A stretch of 8,809 bases of DNA, from NCBI GenBank assembly GCA_000435055.1, contig FR879691.1, forward strand, positions 11,608 through 20,416, given 5' to 3'. A program made the translations under genes and the position numbers. The notes beneath the pieces are model-generated. The model saw nothing but the letters and a program-made list of their open reading frames with translations. It made no database searches and was not told the origin of the DNA. Positions 6,044 to 8,809 of this stretch are shown here, piece by piece; the stretch's first letter is position 1, and the number at the start of each line of letters is the position of its first letter. This DNA comes from Clostridium sp. CAG:138. Its GTDB lineage: Bacteria > Bacillota > Clostridia > Christensenellales > CAG-138.

Positions 6044-6115
6044 TTTTCTTCGGAAATCTGCCGAGCGAAATTTTTTTCGCCGAAAATGCTCCTTTGAGCA
6101 TGGGTCGGACAGATT
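6044..6115 (+). ncRNA. Structured rpmH leader: three-way junction with a competing terminator-like hairpin
   Basis: Fold 1: AATCTG-CCGA (6055-6064) pairs with TCGG-A-CAGATT (6105-6115, one bulged A). Inside lie two hairpins, GCGAAA/TTTCGC (6065-6070 with 6075-6080) and ATGCTC/GAGCAT (6086-6091 with 6096-6101), making a three-way junction. Fold 2: 6044-6053 pairs with 6061-6070 (eight Watson-Crick or G-U pairs on either side of one C/C mismatch; the loop is 6054-6060), followed at once by seven T (6071-6077), a terminator-like arrangement. A C(UUCG)G tetraloop hairpin at 6045-6056 is a third option. The folds exclude each other. I know no named family for this; pairing was read by eye. Confidence 0.55.
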
Positions 6116-6159
6116 GCGATATTCCCTTGTAAATAAGCAAGAAAGAGGTACTGTATACT

Positions 6160-6294
6160 ATGAAGATGACTTTTCAGCCCAAAGTTAGGCAGAGGAAAAA
6201 GGTTCACGGTTTCCGCAAGCGCATGAGCACCGCCAACGGCCGCAACGTGCTCGCACGCAGGCGCAGCAAGGGCAGGAAGAAACTGTCTGCATAA
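6160..6294 (+). CDS. rpmH: 50S ribosomal protein L34
   Basis: A 44-residue, very basic protein, MKMTFQPKVRQRKKVHGF then RKRMSTANGRNVLARRRSKGRKKLSA. This is the full length and pattern of bacterial L34, a small protein bound to 23S rRNA in the large subunit (TFQP start, HGFRxRM, GRxVLxRRRxKGRKxLSA end). The only departure near the start is MKMTFQP rather than the common MKRTFQP. AGAGG at 6144-6148 gives a ribosome site 11 nt from the ATG. It has a perfect promoter and a structured leader upstream, and an intrinsic terminator 80 nt downstream, so it is probably a single-gene transcript here, unlike the usual rpmH-rnpA operon. Confidence 0.97.
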   Translation: MKMTFQPKVRQRKKVHGFRKRMSTANGRNVLARRRSKGRKKLSA

Positions 6295-6374
6295 GCCTTT
6301 TCTATGATTTGCGCCGTGTTTTTGCCCAATGCCGGGGGATTGAACTTCCGATTTTAAGCGAAACATGCGCGAAT

Positions 6375-6407
6375 GCGGGACTTGCTTTTCGGCAGGCTCG
6401 CTTTTTT
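6375..6407 (+). terminator. Intrinsic terminator of rpmH
   Basis: GCGGG-A-CTTGC (6375-6385, one bulged A) pairs with GCAGG-CTCGC (6392-6401), ten pairs including two G-U, around a six-base TTTTCG loop, followed immediately by six T (6402-6407). It lies 80 nt after the rpmH stop and separates rpmH from rnpA. Confidence 0.75.
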
Positions 6408-6434
6408 GAGACCTCAAACGAGGAAAAACGGTTT

Positions 6435-6467
6435 GCAGCCTGCGGCGGATTTAACCGGGCAGCCTGC
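6435..6467 (+). other. Imperfect hairpin in the rpmH-rnpA spacer
   Basis: GCAG-c-CTG (6435-6442) pairs with CAG-c-CTGC (6460-6467), and CGG (6446-6448) pairs with CCG (6455-6457) around an ATTTAA loop. Ten pairs with a C/C mismatch and an internal loop; no T-tract. Confidence 0.35.
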
Positions 6468-6553
6468 TGCGAACACTGCTCACAAAGGCTTTTTACAAGA
6501 GCTTTTTCCGGCGAAGATCCCGCTTGATATGTTCGCCCGTACGGCGGAGCGGA

Positions 6554-6581
6554 CTCGGTGTGCGGCTGTGCCGCACCCGAG
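6554..6581. other. Strong hairpin in the rpmH-rnpA spacer
   Basis: CTCGG-t-GTGCGGC (6554-6566) pairs with GCCGCAC-CCGAG (6570-6581): twelve pairs, one bulged T, a three-base loop. Neither strand has a T-tract after it, so it is not a standard terminator. It may be part of an RNA, a protein-binding dyad or a palindromic repeat unit. Confidence 0.6.
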
Positions 6582-6925
6582 GCGGTATCATTTCGTAAGT
6601 TCATTAACATTTTGAACAACTGTGCTCCGATGAGGCGGCAGGCGTTCGGTGTGTTTTCGGTTGGTTTTGTGTTGAGGAGCTTTGCTTGCGCGTGAGTTTC
6701 ACAAAGCCATTGAATTGCTGCGGAAACGCTGTTTTGAACGGTCTTTGAGTTTTAACGGAACAAACGGAAAAGTACTCGGCACCCGAACAATAACAATATA
6801 AAATATGTCGCGCGGCGGCACCGGATTGCGCTGCGCAGCATACGGTTTTAATATATGTTTTGATGTGCGGTATTGCCTGAAAAAACGACAGACTAACTGA
6901 ACAAACGCTGATTTTTAAGAGTTTT

Positions 6926-6934
6926 TGCTAAAAT
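6926..6934 (+). promoter_or_regulatory. Candidate extended -10 promoter for rnpA-yidD-yidC
   Basis: TGC (6926-6928) directly followed by TAAAAT (6929-6934), 5/6 to TATAAT. No good -35 is visible, as is allowed for extended -10 promoters. The start would be near 6941, about 70 nt ahead of rnpA. A weaker pair, TTGCGC (6826-6831), 17 bp, TAATAT (6849-6854), is an alternative. Confidence 0.4.
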
Positions 6935-7013
6935 CTGTATTTTGATGTGTATTCAGTGCTTCCTCGGCAAAAACGAATCGGTCGGCATATGCGTGATAAT
7001 CTGAAAACTGAAA

Positions 7014-7445
7014 GTGAAGCGTTGCTATTCTCTCAAACGAAATAAGGAGTTCCGCAGAACCTATCGCATCGGGAAATCGGTCGGGGGGCGGAGCGTGGTT
7101 TTGATTTATGCCAAGGGCAGACAGGGCGAAGTCAAAATCGGTTTTTCCGTGAGTAAAAAAATCGGCAACGCTGTTGTTCGTAATAAAACAAAACGCCGTA
7201 TGCGTGAGGCTGTGACCCCGCTTATTCCCTGCATAAAGCCGGGATGCAGGCTTATTTTTATTGCGAGACAGCCGATAGTTGACGAAAAGCTTCCGGACAT
7301 TCGCAGCTCAATGAGATATTCTCTCAAACGGGCGGGGTACTTAAATACGAACCCACCGCAGGAGAAGGAAAAACAGCGGGCAAGCGATGCGGAGGCGGAA
7401 ACGAAGGAAAGCGATAACGAAAATTGCGGCGGGAACCCGACATGA
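7014..7445 (+). CDS. rnpA: Ribonuclease P protein component
   Basis: A 143-residue basic protein that binds RNase P RNA and helps mature the 5' ends of tRNAs. The N-terminus KRCYSLKRNKEFRRTYRIG, the KIGFSVSKKIGNAVVRN core and the RNA-binding RNR motif (R56-NKTKRRMRE-65) are all intact. The start is GTG at 7014: it gives the family-typical beginning, and a stop codon lies in frame at 7002-7004. No strong ribosome site precedes it, which fits low expression. Residues 111-143 (NTNPPQEKEKQRAS then DAEAETKESDNEN) form a polar, mainly acidic tail absent from the roughly 115-120-residue Bacillus protein. The stop codon overlaps the yidD ATG by 4 bp, so translation is probably coupled. It is separated from rpmH by a terminator and a long spacer. 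Confidence 0.95.
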   Translation: MKRCYSLKRNKEFRRTYRIGKSVGGRSVVLIYAKGRQGEVKIGFSVSKKIGNAVVRNKTKRRMREAVTPLIPCIKPGCRLIFIARQPIVDEKLPDIRSSMRYSLKRAGYLNTNPPQEKEKQRASDAEAETKESDNENCGGNPT

Positions 7446-7885
7446 ACTCATGGGGGCGCGAAAATGATTCCGAACGCGAACGGCTGAGTTTGCCCGCACG
7501 GCTGTTTATTCAGCTTATAAAAAGCTATCAGCTGTTTGTTTCGCCGCGCAGCGGTCCGTGCTGTCGTTATACGCCGAGCTGCTCTCAGTATGCAATCGAT
7601 GCTTTGAGAATACACGGAGCGTTCAAGGGGTTATTCCTTGCGGTTTGGCGCATAATGCGCTGCAACCCGTTTTCAAAGGGCGGATACGATCCCGTTCCGA
7701 ATAAGACATCCGAAAAAAAGCTTAATCTTATGCGTTTTTTTCGTTGCCGGAAGGCGGCGGCGAACGAAACGGAATCGGGCGGTGCGGCCGAAAAAGGGGA
7801 GACCTGTACGCAAAACGTACGGTATCGGAAAAATAAGTGCCGCAGACTGACGGACAGAAAGGATAAAATAACAGAAAATGATTAA
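7442..7885 (+). CDS. yidD: YidD membrane protein insertion efficiency factor with long C-terminal tail
   Basis: YidD is a small peripheral membrane protein that promotes YidC-dependent membrane insertion. Residues 18-87 are the whole conserved domain: LPARLFIQLIKSYQLFVSP, then GPCCRYTPSCSQYAIDALRIHGA (conserved Cys 41 and 47), WRIMRCNPFSKGGYDPVP. The usual protein is about 70-85 residues and ends soon after GGYDPVP. This one, counted from ATG 7442, has 147 residues, with about 60 extra polar, basic residues (88-147). I chose ATG 7442, which overlaps the rnpA stop as ATGA; an in-frame TTG at 7424 is less likely. The end overlaps the yidC start by 8 bp. The tail may be a real extension or a late-stop by-product of overlap with the yidC translation start. 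Confidence 0.92.
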   Translation: MNSWGRENDSERERLSLPARLFIQLIKSYQLFVSPRSGPCCRYTPSCSQYAIDALRIHGAFKGLFLAVWRIMRCNPFSKGGYDPVPNKTSEKKLNLMRFFRCRKAAANETESGGAAEKGETCTQNVRYRKNKCRRLTDRKDKITEND

Positions 7886-8809
7886 CGATTTCTTCCTTAC
7901 CGAGTGGTTTTTTGATTTGCTTCGTTGGCTCTACAGCGTGCTTGGCAACAATTATTTTCTTACGATATTTATCGTTACGCTTGCTTTGCGCATAATTCAG
8001 ATCCTTCCCGATATCAACAATCGCAAAAATCAGCGCAAACAGGCAAAGATTCAGCCCGAAATCGAAAAACTGAAAAAGAAATATGCCGACAATCCGCAAA
8101 AACTCAGCATGGAGCAGAACAAACTCATGCGGGAAAACGGCATCGGTATGCTTTCAAGCTGTCTTCCTCTGCTGCTGACGCTTCCGCTTTTCTTCTGCTT
8201 CCTTGCAGCATTCCGCTTTTGGGGCTATGAACAGACCGTTCGGCTCACATACGAAACGATCGTTAACGAGGAAAAAGCGCAGGAGACTTTCGACAGCTAC
8301 AGCTTCCTCTGGATTACGAACATCTGGCAGCCGGACAGCGGCTTTGCGCCTGTCGTCACGCCTGCGAAAACCGTTAAAACTTACGGCAATTCTTCGACCT
8401 GTGCGTGCACAAAATCAAACAATATAGGCAATCTTAAGCTTTTCCACACCGGGTACACCGATGCGGCCGGCAATAAGATTGAGGGCAAAGTGATTTGGGA
8501 AACCCTTGTTGAGGCCGGACTTGCAACCGGCGAATTCGGCTCGAGCAGCATGGATCTGCTGCCGACGGACACCGCCGTTGAAAAATACGATAACCTGATG
8601 AAAAAATATCAGCACGGAAACAATAACGGATGGTTCATCCTGCCCGTGCTTGCAACCGGCTTCCAGCTGCTTTCGGCGTGGCTCTCAATGCGCCAGTCCA
8701 AGAAGCTGAACCCCGGTGCCGCTCAGCAGCAGCAAAGCATGAATTTCATGCTGTGGCTGTTCCCGATAATGAGCTTCTTTGTATGCTTGAGCTCCACCTC
8801 GGCATTCTC
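7878..8809 (+). CDS. yidC: YidC/Oxa1 family membrane protein insertase, N-terminal part
   Basis: The first 310 codons of a YidC insertase, cut by the right edge. YidC inserts and folds proteins in the cytoplasmic membrane. Helix 1 covers about residues 22-44 (YFLTIFIVTLALRIIQILP) and contains R38, the conserved groove arginine. A basic coiled loop follows (NRKNQRKQAKIQPEIEKLKKKYADN, stated in two halves: 48-58 and 59-72), then helix 2 (91-112, LPLLLTLPLFFCFLAAF). After FLWITNIWQPDSG (143-155) comes an insertion of roughly 95 residues before helix 3 (GWFILPVLATGFQLL, from 251); short Gram-positive YidC proteins have only a brief loop here. Helix 4 begins NFMLWLFPIMSFF. There is no N-terminal lipobox. 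The ATG has a GAAAGGA site (7857-7863) 14 nt upstream and overlaps the yidD stop, so it is probably coupled. Confidence 0.95.
   Translation, partial: MINDFFLTEWFFDLLRWLYSVLGNNYFLTIFIVTLALRIIQILPDINNRKNQRKQAKIQPEIEKLKKKYADNPQKLSMEQNKLMRENGIGMLSSCLPLLLTLPLFFCFLAAFRFWGYEQTVRLTYETIVNEEKAQETFDSYSFLWITNIWQPDSGFAPVVTPAKTVKTYGNSSTCACTKSNNIGNLKLFHTGYTDAAGNKIEGKVIWETLVEAGLATGEFGSSSMDLLPTDTAVEKYDNLMKKYQHGNNNGWFILPVLATGFQLLSAWLSMRQSKKLNPGAAQQQQSMNFMLWLFPIMSFFVCLSSTSAF

Larger units (their letters stand above)
5653..6159. other. Intergenic region between divergent argF and rpmH
   Basis: This 507-bp stretch has no convincing coding sequence. It holds the argF ribosome site and promoter, an A/T-rich block upstream of that promoter (5760-5800), a hairpin that could end minus-strand transcription (5803-5841), a second A/T-rich block (about 5925-5968), the rpmH promoter and the structured rpmH leader. 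I see no DnaA box cluster in it, although rpmH often borders dnaA and the origin. Confidence 0.7.
6295..7013. other. 719-bp gene-free spacer between rpmH and rnpA
   Basis: rpmH and rnpA are usually close together, so this gap is unusually long. Three open frames of 72-105 codons occur at its left end (plus-strand starts at 6309 and 6373, minus-strand start at 6619), but they overlap each other, lack ribosome sites, show no recognisable motif and cover hairpins, so I do not call them genes. The spacer holds the rpmH terminator (6375-6407), hairpins at 6435-6467, 6554-6581 and 6662-6709, a 10-bp palindrome GCTGCGCAGC (6830-6839), and a candidate rnpA promoter near 6926. I find no tRNA, RNase P RNA, tmRNA, 6S or SRP RNA signature. 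Confidence 0.7.

Noticed and set aside
5653..6159. Replication origin beside rpmH
   Set aside because: There are A/T-rich blocks but no DnaA boxes and no dnaA gene.
6302..6619. Small open frames of 72-105 codons on both strands after rpmH
   Set aside because: They overlap each other, span the rpmH terminator and hairpins, have no ribosome site and no recognisable sequence features.
6295..7013. Housekeeping RNA gene (RNase P RNA, tmRNA, 6S, SRP RNA) in the long spacer
   Set aside because: None of the conserved core sequences I know for these RNAs is present; the similarity of GAGGAAAAACGG (near 6419) to the RNase P RNA core is too short and lacks the rest.

Overview
The window looks like chromosomal DNA from a Gram-positive, endospore-forming anaerobe of the class Clostridia, most likely an Oscillospirales/Ruminococcaceae-type gut bacterium. 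The pointers are a SpoIID sporulation protein, a FloA/NfeD membrane-microdomain pair, the rpmH-rnpA-yidD-yidC block, a YidC with a large Clostridia-style insertion, sigma-A promoters close to consensus, and mid-range base composition. The assignment is inferred from gene content, not from a database search.

Layout. (1) Positions 1-1164, minus strand: an nfeD-like gene, a 74-residue single-pass membrane protein I do not recognise, then the N-terminus of floA, which runs off the left edge. A sigma-A promoter sits near 1265-1294. (2) 1352-2434, plus strand: spoIID, divergent from nfeD and closed by a hairpin terminator. (3) 2513-4505, plus strand: a self-contained two-gene unit with a strong extended -10 promoter, a 5' leader made of tandem 7-bp repeats, a 444-residue exported/anchored modular protein of unknown function, and a GNAT acetyltransferase resembling SatA/YyaR streptothricin acetyltransferases. 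(4) 4553-4580: a bidirectional terminator between convergent units. (5) 4663-5652, minus strand: ornithine carbamoyltransferase. (6) 5992-8809, plus strand: rpmH (L34), a 719-bp gene-free spacer, then rnpA, yidD and the first 310 codons of yidC, overlapping head to tail.

How the genes work together. NfeD and FloA are membrane partners of the flotillin scaffold, and the small membrane protein between them is a candidate third component. RnpA is the protein subunit of RNase P; YidD and YidC help insert membrane proteins. This is the normal origin-proximal rpmH cluster, but no dnaA or oriC is present: argF lies where dnaA often lies.

Most interesting non-coding signals. The rpmH leader can fold into a three-way junction that competes with a terminator-like hairpin plus seven T. 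A previously easy-to-miss intrinsic terminator lies 80 nt after rpmH and splits rpmH from rnpA-yidD-yidC. About 600 bp of gene-free DNA with several hairpins follows. A perfect GAATTAG-type heptamer repeat forms the 5' leader of the 444-residue protein. I see no CRISPR array, insertion sequence, tRNA, rRNA or clearly new multi-gene defence system.
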